The notes under the pieces: generated by a model
What the model was told of the DNA's origin: nothing
Seen by the model: the letters and a program-made list of their open reading frames with translations, nothing else
Databases searched by the model: none
Shown: one piece after another, positions 53,453 through 64,000 of the stretch
Layout of the letters: each line of letters begins with the position of its first letter
How positions within the stretch are numbered: the first letter of the stretch is position 1
From: Laburnicola sp. R22_1
Lineage: Eukaryota > Ascomycota > Dothideomycetes > Pleosporales > Didymosphaeriaceae
Assembly: GCA_014281115.1 (NCBI GenBank)
Contig: JACONQ010000012.1
Location: forward strand, 744,001 to 808,000
Length of the DNA stretch: 64,000 bases
Direction: 5' to 3'
Position numbers and translations under genes: made by a program

Positions 53453-55316
53453 ATGTCGCGGCGCTACCCCACTGCCGAGCTCTATGAAGAGCGTCAGCGC
53501 GACTTCTATGGAAAAGGTGGCCGCAGCGATCGCAGCTACGATGAACTTGACCTGGAGCTCAGGCGCAGCAGCGGCGGGGACCCCCGTCGCAGCGTTCCTA
53601 ACTTCCTCCACGAGGACTACGACCGGCGCTCCAACGCCGGCCAAATGGTAGTACACAAACACCGAGAGGACGACTTTGATACGCGCTCGCGAGGGACCCG
53701 TCGTGATGTCGAGGACGACACCCATACCGTCCGTTCCGGCCGTCCTGGCCCGCCAGCTAGCGTGAGGGACGTCGAGCGAGACGACTTCAGCATCCGGCGA
53801 AGCGAGGCTCCGGAGCGTCGCCGCCCAAGAGAGGTCGAACGGGAGGAAACCGATATTACTATCCGACACCGCGACCAGTCAAGGTCTAGAGCACCACCAC
53901 CGCCTCGCGAGATCGAACGCGAGGACATTGTCTTCCGCCGCGGCGGCGGTGAGCGTCCCAGGCCCCGAGAAGTCGAGCTTGAGCGCGAAGAGGTCAAGTT
54001 CCGAGAGCGATCTCCTCCGCGACGTCGCGAAGTCGAGCGGGACGACGTCATGTTCCGGCATGAGCTTCGCGAGGACAGCCGCAACGGCCGGGATCACAAG
54101 GACACTCTAGTCATCAGAGGTCGAGAGCAGAGTCTGCCTCCTCCTCGACGTGGAGATCTGGTTGCGAGGGAACGCGAAGAGTTCGTCGTGCGTCGTCGGG
54201 AGCCTTCTCCGCCACCTCGTGAACGTGAAGTGATCAAGGACGAGATCATCATTCGACGCAAGGAGGAACGTTCTCCTACCCCGCCCCTCCCCCGCCGCCA
54301 CCGCAACCAGAGCCTGAAATTCGACCGCCCATCATCCAGGAGATCATCACGCACCATAGACACATTGACCATGGTGAGTTCTGGTAGATATGCCTAATAA
54401 CATGCTCTAACAGCTTCGCAGGAGTCGAGAGAGCTTGTTCACCATCTCCACCACCGCCTCCTCCTTCTCCTCCCCAGAACGAGAGTCTAGAAATCTCAAT
54501 TCGCCGGAACCAGTAAGAAGTGTCCTCGCTCTTTTTCGGATTAGACTAACCGTATCCCTAGGAGTCGGGGTCCTGGTAGAGATCATGATGAAGATATTAC
54601 CTACGAGCGTGAGACCATTGAGCGGCCCAGCCGGGACACAGAGATAAGCTTGAGAGACAGACGGTCACACAGTGCACCGAGACGTGCTCGCACTGCTCTG
54701 ATCGACTCAGATTTCGACCAGGAAGCTGATTATTACAACCGAAAAGCCCTGGAACGAGGATACCCAGGAGAGGCGTACAACGGCGCAACGAAAGATTGGG
54801 CCATTGTTGATGTGCCTCCGGGGACCAACCGCGTTCGAATGGACGGTATCGGTGGCGGGGCGCAGGAAATCACCTGGCAAAAGTATAACGGCGTGCGCCG
54901 CTCCAAGTTCATCAGCGGCGATGAAGAGGTTTCGACCGACTTTGGTGCGCCTGCTCCAGTGAAATCAAAGCCAAAGGATATGTGGACGGAGATCACCAAG
55001 GATCTCGTGCTCAAAGAAGCAATCGATCACATGTGCTATAACTACGAAGAGACGGAAGATTTCTACTACGTTATGGACTATCTGCGATACGTAAGTCGAT
55101 CCCTTGCATACCCAGATATCACAGCTAACACAAACGCAGGAGGATGTTCTCCAGCTCGTCGAGATCTCTGACGACATTCGCCGCCGACGCAAGGCCCGTA
55201 TACGCCAGATAGAGCATGAACGCGACGAGATGCGCAGCCGTAAGCCTCGCGGTTGGGACACAAGCTACTCTGAGCATGAGTTCTCCTTCGATCGCCAGCG
55301 TACCAGATATCGCTAA
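53453..55316 (+). CDS. DUF8035-like charged protein, possible frameshift
   Basis: Four exons: 53453-54373, 54422-54512, 54562-55090 and 55140-55316; introns are 48-49 nt. The first two thirds are Arg/Glu/Asp-rich with repeated REVEREE-type blocks and Pro-rich runs. The C-terminal domain (YYNRKALERGYPGEAYNGAT, DWAIVDVPPGTNRVRMDGIG, ITWQKYNGVRRSKFISG, LVLKEAIDHMCYNYEETEDF) resembles the fungal DUF8035 family. In exon 1 the frame must move by one base near 54285-54293, within a C-rich run after RKEERSPTPP. Before it the frame reads REPSPPPREREVIKDE; after it PPIIQEIITHHRHIDHG. Both halves fit the family, so a sequencing indel or a recent frameshift is likely. Function is unknown. Confidence 0.72.
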
Positions 55317-56469
55317 ACGGTGTACATCTACTTCCCAAACAGGGCGCTTTGTATACTCGCTCAGGGTGGCAAGGAGAGTCTTGCAATGATGGATTCGATA
55401 GGTGCCATGCCAGCAGGCCGCAGTGGTTGCTCCTTCTGGAACCGAGGGAGTGTTCTAATGAACCTGTACAACCTTCCTGCCAGCTTCCGCAACATTCCTT
55501 TTTCGGGCTGCGGGCCAAGCTCTATCGATATCTCATGGAGAGTACGTGGGTGATACAACGAGTCTACGACGGGCCATTTGGTGGTCGCGGCGCTGTCTCT
55601 ACTCAACATGTTCGAGCGGAGCACAGTCGGGCGCTTGGTCTTTGCATTCTTACGGCCGCCATGACTAGCATTGGGGCAACGAGGCTGTCTCTGTCTTCTC
55701 ATCCTTGTTCTCTTTTTTTTCTGTATTCCCTTGCTGAAGCTGGTGTTTGAGCGTTTTGGTCGTAATGGTGGGCCTTGTGTATCTTTTTCCTTTCCATTAG
55801 TTGGATACATGTATGTGAAATGAGCGATGATAGCGCGTGAATTATTATGCATTAGATGCCTTTGCGTCACTGTCAGAGGTCTCCCCGTGATTTACACCGT
55901 GATTTACAAATTCCCGCAGCGGGCGGTGCAATGCGCACGGCAAGCAGAAGGTCCTCACTAGGCGTAGCCGACTACAGAATGGGAAGTCCCTCGTCCTGCT
56001 TCGCCGACTTTCATATGCGCAGCCAGCTTGCATCTGCCTCGGCGAGTAATCATTCCTCCGATTCCCACGCGCGCGAGGCTGAGAGTTTATAGCCAAGAAT
56101 GCACTCGCCGCCGGGCACCCGCATGTGTGGGCGGGTATTTTTAATCCGTGCTGATGACCCCTGGCGTTGCTGGAACCGCCTGGTCCTCGCGCCAAACGAT
56201 TGGATGACAGCGCTCGTTTGCTGATGCAAGGTCACAGAGGAGGACTGTTTACGCGCTGCGTTTCAATGTGAGGGTGGATTTGTGTCTTACCGGCTGCTGG
56301 CGCAAGCCAAGTAAGAAGGCGTATATACTCTGGCGGTTGCGTTGAAGGCTGGGGAAGGAGAATTCTTGAAGTGGACTGCTTTTTCGCCTGTCGCGCTGTG
56401 CAAGCTGTCAAGTGTGTGCGAGTAATACCTTTTCTTTTCAGAGTTTGGTCCTTTTCTTTACGTTTGATC
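55317..56469. other. intergenic region
   Basis: No supported gene. Frames at 55320-55750 on both strands overlap each other and have no domain. The right part is the promoter region of the DOMON gene. Confidence 0.45.
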
Positions 56470-58086
56470 ATGTTTGGGTCTTCGGTTAAGGCGCTGAGCG
56501 CTGTGGGTAAGTTTGCTTTCATCTCTATCCATGGTTGTGCATGGAGTAGCTTCAGGATGGGGCTGATGAGAGCAGTGTTTGCATCGAGTGTCTACGCACA
56601 GCAGCAGCAGCAGCAGCAACGAAATACTTCGGCGTCGACCTTTTATCTCGATGAAACGGAGACACAGTTCTCAGTCAGCTTGGCGGATAATTCGAGCGAT
56701 GTCTACATCTACTTCACGAGTCCGGCGTATTCGTGGGTGGGCGTGGGGTTTGGCGAGAGCATGAAGAATAGTTTGATGCTGATCATGTATCCTAATGCGG
56801 CCGGCGATGGTAAGTAGTAACGGTTCCTGTTCTCCTCTTCTGCACATGGAAGATGGCGTAGCAGAGATGGACAGGTCCTAACTAACGTACGACAGACGTT
56901 ACCGTGAGCCCTCGCATCTCGTCGAGCAACTCGGAGCCCAGCTTCGCGCCTGATGTCAAGTTGGACATTCTAAACGGCACTGGAATCGATGTCGACATGT
57001 TCGTCCTCAAGGCAGTTTGTCGCACATGCCGCGTCTGGCCCGGCGGCTCCATCGACGCCTCCTCTACTTTGCATCCCATGATCTTTGCTTTCGGCCCTGG
57101 AAATCGCTTGCAATCCGACGATCCTAACGCGCCGCTCAAGCGCCACGTTCGCTATGGAAAGTTTACCATGGATATGCGACTCGCCACCAGTTCGGATGCT
57201 GGGGTTCCGCAAGCTGAGACGCGCATGAATGGCGTGACGATGGAGAGCTTGAAGAAGGACAGCGACAGGAAGAATCTTGCGCATGCGCTCATGGGTTGTA
57301 TCGCGCTCTTTGTGCTGTGGCCGATCAATGTGCTGTTGGCCGGGTTTTTGCGAAACATCAAGATCCACGTAGGCTTCTCGGTTGCCATCTTGGGCTTCCT
57401 AGTCGCTTCCTATGGCCTGGGTATATCCACCAGCACGCAGTACAACCACGTAAGTCACTCCCCTTCCCTACCTATCTATCCCCCTCCATCCAAATACAAC
57501 CACTAACCCAACCCCACAGTCCAAAACCTTCACCTCCCCCCACCAAATCATCGCCTTCCTCGCCCTCCTCCCCACCCTCCTCATGGCCCTCCTCCCCCTC
57601 AAACCCCTCACCGCCCTCCGCAAATGGATCCCCCGCCTCCACACGCCCCTCACAAACCTCACCTTCACCCTCCTCGTGCTCACCGGCGGCCTGGGTCTGC
57701 ACCTCTCGTCTGCCACAAACGCCATCATATTAGCTTACGTGGCCATCACGCTCATCATCTTCGTCTTTATTTTCTCCATCGTGCTGTGCGTGAGGCGGCG
57801 CGGGTCGGCGTATGCGCGGGCGAGTATGCGGAGGAGGCTGGGGGAGGAGGATGAGGCGGATTTGGGGGCTGCGAGGTGGGGGGTGAGGACGAAGATGGGG
57901 GGCGGTAATACTGTGGATGGCAGGGAGGAGAGTTGGCAACAGGGGCAGAGCCAGCAGGGCCAGCAGGGCCAGGGGCATGCGAGGAGTGGGAGTGCGGGGA
58001 GTGGGAAGATGTTTGGTCGGGGGACGATGCCGGGGCCGCAGTATATGATGAATATGCATCCGGGGGTGCCGGTTTATGTCAAGTAA
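56470..58086 (+). CDS. secretory DOMON (CDH-cytochrome-like) plus cytochrome b561 membrane protein
   Basis: Four exons: 56470-56506, 56576-56809, 56896-57449 and 57520-58086; product about 463 residues. The signal peptide is built across intron 1 (MFGSSVKALSAV...FASSVYAQ), followed by a polyglutamine run from CAG/CAA repeats. The DOMON domain (FYLDETETQFSVSLA, VYIYFTSPAYSWVGVGFGESM) resembles the cytochrome domain of cellobiose dehydrogenase, with possible heme ligands Met (LMLIMYP) and His (STLHPMIFAFGPG). A b561-like bundle of about five spans follows (NLAHALMGCIALFVLWPINVL, IHVGFSVAILGFLVASYGL, and later segments). The cytosolic tail is Gly/Gln/Ser-rich. Such proteins are thought to carry electrons across a membrane; the donor and acceptor are unknown. 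The exact acceptor of intron 1 is uncertain. Confidence 0.85.
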
Positions 58087-58599
58087 GTAGAGGCTTTTTG
58101 GGGGGACAGGAGACGGTGTGTGCATTGTTTGCGTTTCAGGGATTAGGATTGGGATTTGCCAGCGCTCTTTTTTTTGGTTGGGGTTGGGATCTGACAGCGC
58201 TCGTTTTCTTTCTTTTGGTTGGGTTTGGGATTTTTGGGGTTCGGAGATCCGAGATACCACCACGAGCGACTTGAACTTGGGCATCAAGCGTCTTGGGCAT
58301 TGGGCGGCGCTTTATGTAGTCTATCTTTTCTAATGAACCACTAGTAATGAAATCCTTTTGTTGAAATGGGTATCCCACGTGGTTATCGTGTACTGCACCC
58401 GTCCGACGATCCAAACTAGGACACGCGAGCCCTACCCCACACCAATCGTAAAATTCCGCACCGTACCACAAGCGCACTGTCCTTCCCACATTCTTCTGTC
58501 CCACCGGAATTAGTGCTCGCACAACGTCTTCTCAGTACGCATTTTTGTATTGCGATATATATTTTGTAAATTAGATTCTTTCCATCAATCAGTACAACA
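58087..58599. other. intergenic region upstream of tRNA
   Basis: An imperfect duplication (GATTGGGATTTGCCAGCGCTC and GGTTGGGATCTGACAGCGCTC) lies at about 58146-58200. No gene recognised. Confidence 0.5.
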
Positions 58600-58685
58600 G
58601 GCTCGGTGGTGTAGTTGGTTATCACGTCAGTCTAACACTTGATGTTGCGCACTGAAGGTCCCGAGTTCAAACCTCGGCTGAGTCA
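58600..58685 (+). tRNA. tRNA-Val (anticodon AAC) with short intron
   Basis: The acceptor stem GGCTCGG (58600-58606) pairs with CTGAGTC (58678-58684) allowing two G-U pairs; A58685 is the discriminator. The T arm is CCGAG-TTCAAAC-CTCGG. The anticodon stem TCAGT/ACTGA encloses loop CTAACAC, with anticodon AAC at 58634-58636. A 12-nt intron, about 58638-58649, follows position 37, the canonical site. A run of T immediately downstream is a polymerase III terminator. Confidence 0.93.
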
Positions 58686-58694
58686 TTTTTTTTT
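58686..58694 (+). terminator. polymerase III T-run terminator of tRNA-Val
   Basis: Nine T residues directly follow the mature tRNA 3' end. Confidence 0.85.
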
Positions 58695-59205
58695 GCTTTT
58701 GGTGGGCTTGATCTGTTGAGTCTTACTAAGGGTTGGAGTTTTTTTTTTTGTGGTTGTGGTGGGTGGTTTGGTTGGCTTTGATTTTTGGTCGTGGGTGGAT
58801 GGATGGTTGGCAACTTGGTAGCACGTTTTTTGGGCTGCGTTGCGCGGCCGCTGGTTTGGGCGATTTTGTTGTTAGTAGTTTGCTATATGGATAGGCAAGC
58901 CTACGTTAGATGTGTTGGAATGTCTATTCTGTACGGTAGTCTGTACTCCGCAAGACAATATAGGTTGTTTTTTAGCAACTAAGAGTTTTCTAATAAAAAG
59001 AGTACAAGTATATGATATCAGCACTGCACTCCTATACCGTGGTTCATGCGGCATATGCGTGCCGCTCTCCTTCGACACGGTCTTCGCCTCGATGCTTACG
59101 AGGGTCTTCAATAAAACCCGGGAGAATGAAATTGTTGGTTCGCGTAGCTTGATTCCACCCGCTATCCACAGCAAGTGGCCTAGTCCCAACTCCCACCCAC
59201 CATTC
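58695..59205. other. T- and G-rich spacer
   Basis: No gene recognised; contains GGTTGG-type low complexity near 58740-58800. Confidence 0.45.
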
Positions 59206-60620
59206 CTATGTAACTGCAAACAAGCCAAGCTCAATCTGCGACTCAAACGCAGTAAAGTCACAGATCCGCCACATCGGCCATTTGTAATCTTCGTACGGTA
59301 CCTCTGGCACAGGACCAAAAGCCTCAAGCGGTACCGACCAAAAGCCTATGGCATTTTGCTTCTGCGCGAAATCCAGGTCTTCCTTAGTATCTGGGTTCGT
59401 GACATGAATATAGTGTCGGGTGAAGTATCCCCGCTGTTCCCAGTTTCCCGCCCAATACAACTCCTCTTGCTGCCGGTAGTAACATGCCTGGAAGGTGGTT
59501 GCAATGGCAGAGTTTTCGTCGTCATCCGTCGCCCCGAGAAGAAGGCGTATCCTATCCGGCGACGTCGGCGGAACATCATAGGCTGCTTCGAGCATGCGCC
59601 AGGCGCGGATAAGTCTACGGGGGTCCCATTGGCAGTCCACCAGATCCAAATAACGAGACACGGGGCGGGGATCAACTGGTAGCATCGAATAAGAGGCAGC
59701 GGTCGACCACAGAGGATACGCTCGCTTTAAGCGTATCATTTCTTTTTGAGTGAGTTGCGTGTTGATGTAGACATGGTGCTGTAGATTGAAAAACATTTGG
59801 CGCCTGCTGGTGTGATAGAGATGGACGAGGCTCACGCTTTCTAGACCTCCGAGGGTGCGAGCCAATGCAGCTTGCGCGCGACTGTGTAGGTTGGGGAGCT
59901 CTAAGATGCACGGTTAGTAGGAGTTCAGGTTGAGTACTGGTCTATAGCAGAAGTACGAATGAGCGGAATGAACTCACTAATAGGTAGATGGATGGAAGAT
60001 TCTCTGTCCGCGATGGCTATATGCTGAATACCCTTGTTCTTTGGATCGTATGCCAAAGCATCATGGACAAAGTCGGCAAAGTAAGCTTTGTCCTGCTCAC
60101 GCTCAACAGCGATGAAGATCGTATCTCGTTCGGGACAGAATCGCAGGACTGGCGCATCGGAACTCGGTACGGGCTGTGTTATGGGGATATGCACACGGTA
60201 AACATGGTGAACGACATCTTTTGCCTCATGATTTACATACAGCAGTGGTGAGATGGTGTCCGTCGAGCGTAGACGCAGATGGTAGTTGGCACCGCTGACA
60301 ATATTCCCCAGATCATTTTTGCTCTGATATGGTGCGACAGTGGGGCCATTGGACTGACCATGTGCTAGCTGGGCTGCGGCCACCGTAACCCTGAGCATTC
60401 GTTGCTGCGGGAGACTAAATTGCCAAATGCACCTTCGCAGCTCCAGAGGCAGTTGTTCGAATAGGTGAAATGGTGTCCGTGTCTCAATGGGTCGTGCGAG
60501 TTTATCATTCAGGAACTCAAAGTTTGTCGAAGAATCGGAGGTACATCCTCCACTTGATTTGCTAGCTATCGGGGCATCTTGTTCCAACCATGGGGGCCGC
60601 GAAACCGACCGTGTGGCCAT
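59206..60620 (-). CDS. 2EXR-domain protein
   Basis: Two exons, 59978-60620 and 59206-59900, with a 77-nt intron (GTGAGT...CTTAG), give about 445 residues; an in-frame ATG at 60653 would add eleven. The 2EXR domain covers FHLFEQLPLELRRCIWQFSLP (about residues 50-70) through LLYVNHEAKDVV, with an RDTIFIA strand. This fungal family resembles F-box-like proteins in position and pattern, but its role is unknown. The C-terminal half (WDPRRLIRAWRMLEAAYDVP onward) is helical and unassigned. Splicing joins HLPI to KLPNLHSRAQ in frame. No signal peptide. It is the last gene of the gene-rich block before a transposon island. Confidence 0.85.
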
Positions 60621-60653
60621 GCCCAAAGGAAAGCAATACCAGTATTTAATCAA

Positions 60654-60882
60654 TCTTCATCGATGCGAATCCTGGGCTTGCAGTCAAGCTGTCGGTGTTG
60701 AATGGGCCAGTACCTAGGTTTGCTGTGATGGAGTGCTGGCGAGACCCGATGTGCGTACCCAATAACAGTAAATGTATTTGTAAAGAGTGCGAAAGGATTG
60801 TTTTGGAAAGTAGAAGGTATTCAAAGTGACGTCTAAGATTGATGGTTGAGCAGATCCACGAGTGTCGTGAGATCTGCCTATA
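60654..60882. other. spacer before the right transposon island
   Basis: Promoter side of the 2EXR gene. It ends at the TA target (60881-60882) of the next element. Confidence 0.5.
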
Positions 60883-60967
60883 CAGTCAACTCTCGTTATA
60901 ACGATTAATCCGTGCACAGCAAATTCTATCGTTATATCGAAATATCGTTTAATCGATGATTATTAAG

Positions 60968-62568
60968 CTAGTCTTGGCGGACTTGCAGCCACTCCGAAAT
61001 TGTTGACTGCCTCATACTTCTAATTAACTGAGCTTTCAACAACCTCTCTAGCCGCTTCATATAGGATATATCCTCATACTTTGCAGTCTCCTGATACTCC
61101 TGATAGCAGAGTAGAACCTGTACAGCCTGAAGAGCCTCTGCAACGCTTGGAGCAGGAGGAGGTAGCACCTCCTCCTCTTCCTCTAATCCTTGAACAAGCC
61201 CTAGCTGAGCAACTACGATATCCTGTAGGGATGTATCCTCCTCTTCCTCCTCTAAATCCTCATCTACTGGATTGAGAAAGTTCTCTATAGCCATAGGATC
61301 CTGGATCTGGCCAGCCTGGGCAGCAGCCTGATATAGACTCTCTATTGGCTCCTCTCTATCAAGTCCAGAGCTAGGATCTAGCCACCTCTTCGGGATGCAC
61401 GTGCTCTTGATGTAGCAGTGTAGGATAGTAGTATCCTTAATATCGAGCAGCCATGATTCAGCTATCCAGTGGAGCGTATAGAGAATCGTCATAAATTTGA
61501 ATGGATCAAGGCCAAGGTTGTAGTGTTTAACTGTGAACGCTAGCCACTGCCTCCAGTAGTAGGTCTTGAAGTTCTAGATAATACCCTGATTAAGAGGCTA
61601 ATACATGCTTGTTGAGTTCTTTGGTAAGAGCTAGATTGCGATATTAGACAGAGGCGGCGATTGTTGAAGGCCAGAAAGATGGGCCGAGTAGTTGTCTATA
61701 AGAAGAACAACCTTCCTTAAGCCAATATAGCTATAGAATGCAGCAAGCCACTCAGCTATAATAGATGTGTTTACCCAGCCCTTCTTGGAGGCCCCCCAGA
61801 CACAGCCAATAGCTAATATATTAACTCCTTGCAAAGCTCGAGGCTGTTTTGACTTTCCTATCACCTATGGTGCTACGCGCTCAGTACTAGTAGCGTTGCA
61901 GCAGAGCATGATAGATACCCTAGCTTTATCTTTCTTAACACTAGGCATTGAGGCAGTAGCTAGCCCTCTTGATATTGCCCACCTCCAGTATAGCCCAGTC
62001 TCGTCCATGTTGAATATATCGCTGTCTGGGTATCGGATGCAGATGTTCTGTACATCTACTATCTCGGCTGCTGTTTGCGTTGGTACAGAGCTCTGCTCGC
62101 CGTGCTGTGTAACCTCTGCTATCCTATATCGCTGCTTGAATTTTGATACCCAGCCAGACGAGAACTCAGGAATAGCCTGGCCCTGGTAGGCTGGAATCTG
62201 ACGCCAGATCTCTCGAGCTTTCTCAGCAAGTATATCGCCTGATACTAGTCCCCTCGCACTTGTATTCCCTGCTGCCACTCATACAGGATAGACTCAAGCA
62301 GAGGCCAGGCAGCCGCTCGTGAGCGGTAGGCTGTATCGGATATGGATGTACCGGAGGCGGAGGCGGAGGCGGAGGCGGAGGCAGGTAGGGCGTCGAGGTG
62401 TCGAAAGCGATCGTCGAGAGACTCAGATACAGTTGATTGGGAGAGCTTTCTGCCAAATTCAGCTTCAAACTATGCGATGATAGCTTTCTGTCGTGGCTGT
62501 GGTTGCTGAGAGAAGGCCCAGGCGCGGAGAGCCTTCCTCTCATGATTGGATATCCCCTTGCGGCCCAT
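60968..62568 (-). pseudogene. pogo/Tigger-like transposase with stops, frameshift and catalytic Asp-to-Asn
   Basis: ATG 62568 opens MGRKGISNHERKALRAWAF and a CENP-B-type DNA-binding region (IIAWFEAEFGRKLSQSTVSE). A frameshift lies near 62245-62275, between EWQQGIQ and SGDILAEKA. The catalytic part then reads FNMDETGLYW, LLIDNYSAH and YQPLNQGII. The last should be QPLDQG, so the third Asp is Asn (G-to-A). TAG stops occur at 61865-61867, 61631-61633 and near 61575. The C-terminus is acidic (EDLEEEEED). Stops and the Asn fit RIP. Nothing here could transpose. Confidence 0.83.
62353..62382. repeat. GGAGGC hexamer repeat, five copies
   Basis: A perfect five-unit run inside the transposase N-terminal region, reading (SA)n on the minus strand. 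Confidence 0.9.
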
Positions 62569-62741
62569 AGCTTCTATAACGATACTTGGCGCTGAAGTGG
62601 TATTAGATATTGAATATCGGATACAGGGGTAGATTGTGTGGAGTTGAATCCGTGCAAGCGAAAAATATCGCTATATCGAGGATATCGCTAAAACGGACAT
62701 CGTTATAACGAGAGTTGACTGTATAGCGCTATTACGTAATA

Positions 62742-64000
62742 CCATGTTTCCCCGCTCAACGCACAGACCCCACTCAACGCACAGTTTGAGGATGCCCACT
62801 ACTACTACTTTCAAAGCTGTACAGCTCTATATAGATCAAATTATCACGAGATTTTTTGTAGTAGCATTCTTAAAAGTCGTTTTAATCGATTGGCAACGAT
62901 ATATTAGGTGCGATACCTCTGTGGGAGGCGTACTGTACGCGTGCGCGTTGATGGGCCAGATGCCTCTACCACCCCTTCAATGACGGATAGATCCTCAGCA
63001 TCAGCCTCTAGGTCCTCAATAACATGAGCAGGAGGTGCAGGAGCTGTGAGGCTACGCGCCTTACCCTTTTTAGCTAATTGTATATCATTCTGGAGTTGCT
63101 TTTTAGCTGCGTGGGCGAGTAGGGCTTCTTCGCGCTCTGCAGCCTTCTGCTGTTTTTCCTGCAATTTGATCTCCTTTGCAGCCATCCTTATTTCTGCTCT
63201 TTGCTGAAGCATAGCCTGTTTCTCCTGCTTTTTCTGCTCCCTAGCTAGCTTATTGCGATCCTTCTGGTGTTGTAGTTCTTCTGCTTTGGCGTCTTTTTGG
63301 ACTTGTTGATTGCGGGCAGCTTCAACTTTAGATGGCGACCAGAAGACAGCGCCACCAGCGTAATTCTGGGAAGGTTTAAGTAGTAATGCCTTGCCACGCG
63401 TACGGCGCTTCTTCTCATTGATAAGGGCATCTTTAAGGCGGTTGTTTTCATGCTGAAGGAGCTGTTTTTGAGTCGTGATTGCATGTATCGTGTGAGAGAG
63501 CTGTAAGGCGCGTTTATCGTAGATATCATCAACTACCTGTCGTAGGAGCCGTTCAATCTTGCGCCAGTCGCTTGCAGAGAGTACTGACGACGTACTATCA
63601 CTGCTTGATGGCCTCTTAGGCTCTAGATCCTTGAATTTCTTTAATATAGCGTTGCTATCCAGTGGAGAGATGCTAGTAACTCTGAATGAGTTAATAATCG
63701 TTTCCTCAGCAAACGCGGTCCTATACGCCCTATAGAAGAAGCGGAAGAAGTCGCGCTTAGTAATAGATGTAAGGCCCTAGCTGTTGTACATGAATTGGGA
63801 GAGCTCTTTGGTATATGCAGCCGAGAGAGGCTTAAAAAGGCAGACATCTAGAGGCTGCAGCGTATGAGTTGAATGCGGCGGATAGATAGCCAGGAGGATC
63901 CTATTTTGATCGCAGAACTCGATAAACTCCATTGTAATATGCGAGCCATGCCCATCAAGAATAAGGAGCCTATAGTCGCGTTTTGCCTTCGTCTTAGTCT
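62742..64000 (-). mobile_element. pogo-type transposon, copy B of the 34670-36803 family, cut by the window edge
   Basis: It begins with CCATGTTTCCCCGCTCAACG, related to the end of copy A, including the CTCAACGCACAG motif repeated twice. TA precedes it at 62740-62741. It lies 18 bp beyond the target TA of the preceding element. The other end is outside the window. Confidence 0.87.
62904..64000 (-). pseudogene. pogo-type transposase, C-terminal part, one in-frame stop
   Basis: The same protein as at 34760-36641: LLILDGHGSHITMEF, LQPLDVCLFKPLSAAY, the long Lys/Glu/Gln coiled coil and the end RTVRLPQRYRT. A TAG at 63778-63780 replaces the Gln of MYNSQGLTS; otherwise the frame is open from there to the stop at 62904-62906. 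The N-terminal half is outside the window. Because copies A and B carry different lesions, an intact master copy probably existed recently. Confidence 0.87.

Larger units (their letters stand above)
60883..62721 (-). mobile_element. pogo/Tigger-like transposon, complete but degraded
   Basis: The 1839-bp element begins CAGTCAACTCTCGTTATAAC and ends with its reverse complement, with TA on both sides (60881-60882, 62722-62723). ATCGTTATAACG-like and ATATCG motifs repeat inside both ends. Its transposase frame is broken. Confidence 0.9.

Noticed and set aside
53108..53869. 253-codon minus-strand frame opposite the DUF8035-like gene
   Set aside because: An antisense shadow of the Arg-rich exon; no conserved features.
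57730..58287. 185-codon minus-strand frame opposite the DOMON gene
   Set aside because: Pro-rich antisense shadow of a Gly/Arg-rich tail.

Overview
The window looks like nuclear DNA of a filamentous ascomycete (Pezizomycotina). Genes carry short GT-AG introns, mostly 46-86 nt, including in histone H4, CDC37, clathrin light chain and RTT103. Several families are largely fungal: 2EXR, AA9 LPMO, Fig1-like, the PD-(D/E)XK-like fungal family, DUF8035-like and DUF3435-like. Repeats bear the C-to-T/G-to-A signature of repeat-induced point mutation (RIP). The repertoire fits Dothideomycetes, but species cannot be fixed from sequence alone.

Layout. Roughly 1-40.6 kb is a transposon-rich accessory compartment; about 40.7-60.7 kb is a gene-dense, essentially transposon-free block; a second transposon island starts at 60.88 kb and runs off the right edge. 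In the left island, in order: a RIP-killed pogo-type transposase (1-1750); a DUF7770-like gene (3.8-4.4 kb); an aminoglycoside-phosphotransferase-like kinase (5.7-6.6 kb); a Fig1-like membrane protein (8.3-9.2 kb); a Tc1-type DD34E element with one stop (10.6-12.3 kb); two convergent PD-(D/E)XK-like paralogues, one apparently functional and one broken (12.4-15.8 kb); a full-length Tad/I-type LINE with 13-bp target-site duplication and (AC)n tail (16.46-23.54 kb), itself split by a DD34E element; a decayed DUF3435 tyrosine-recombinase-like gene (24.1-30.55 kb) split by a complete hAT element (25.86-29.54 kb); a second 551-bp fragment of the first pogo family (30.8-31.35 kb); an inverted pair of a ~566-bp dispersed repeat (31.4 and 38.8-39.96 kb), each copy split by a different miniature element; an intact Fot1-like element (32.8-34.6 kb); a frameshifted pogo-type element (34.7-36.8 kb); a truncated DUF7924-like fragment and an unknown gene.

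The gene-rich block holds a Pro/Lys-rich unknown protein, an AA9 lytic polysaccharide monooxygenase, a GFA-family zinc protein, CDC37, RTT103, clathrin light chain, histone H4, a DUF8035-like charged protein, a DOMON plus cytochrome b561 membrane protein, an intron-containing tRNA-Val(AAC) and a 2EXR protein. These are mostly independent housekeeping loci rather than a pathway. The right island holds a degraded pogo/Tigger-like element and a second copy of the 34.7-kb pogo family.

The strongest evidence concerns mobile-element history: exact target-site duplications, two miniature insertions with unoccupied sites inside the same window, a nested insertion whose removal restores a LINE reading frame, and RIP that hit catalytic acidic residues of several transposases while one Fot1-like element stayed fully open. 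I see no clear new defence or biosynthetic system. The least-explained items are the DUF3435 relic, the paired nuclease-like genes and the unknown gene at 37.4-38.65 kb.
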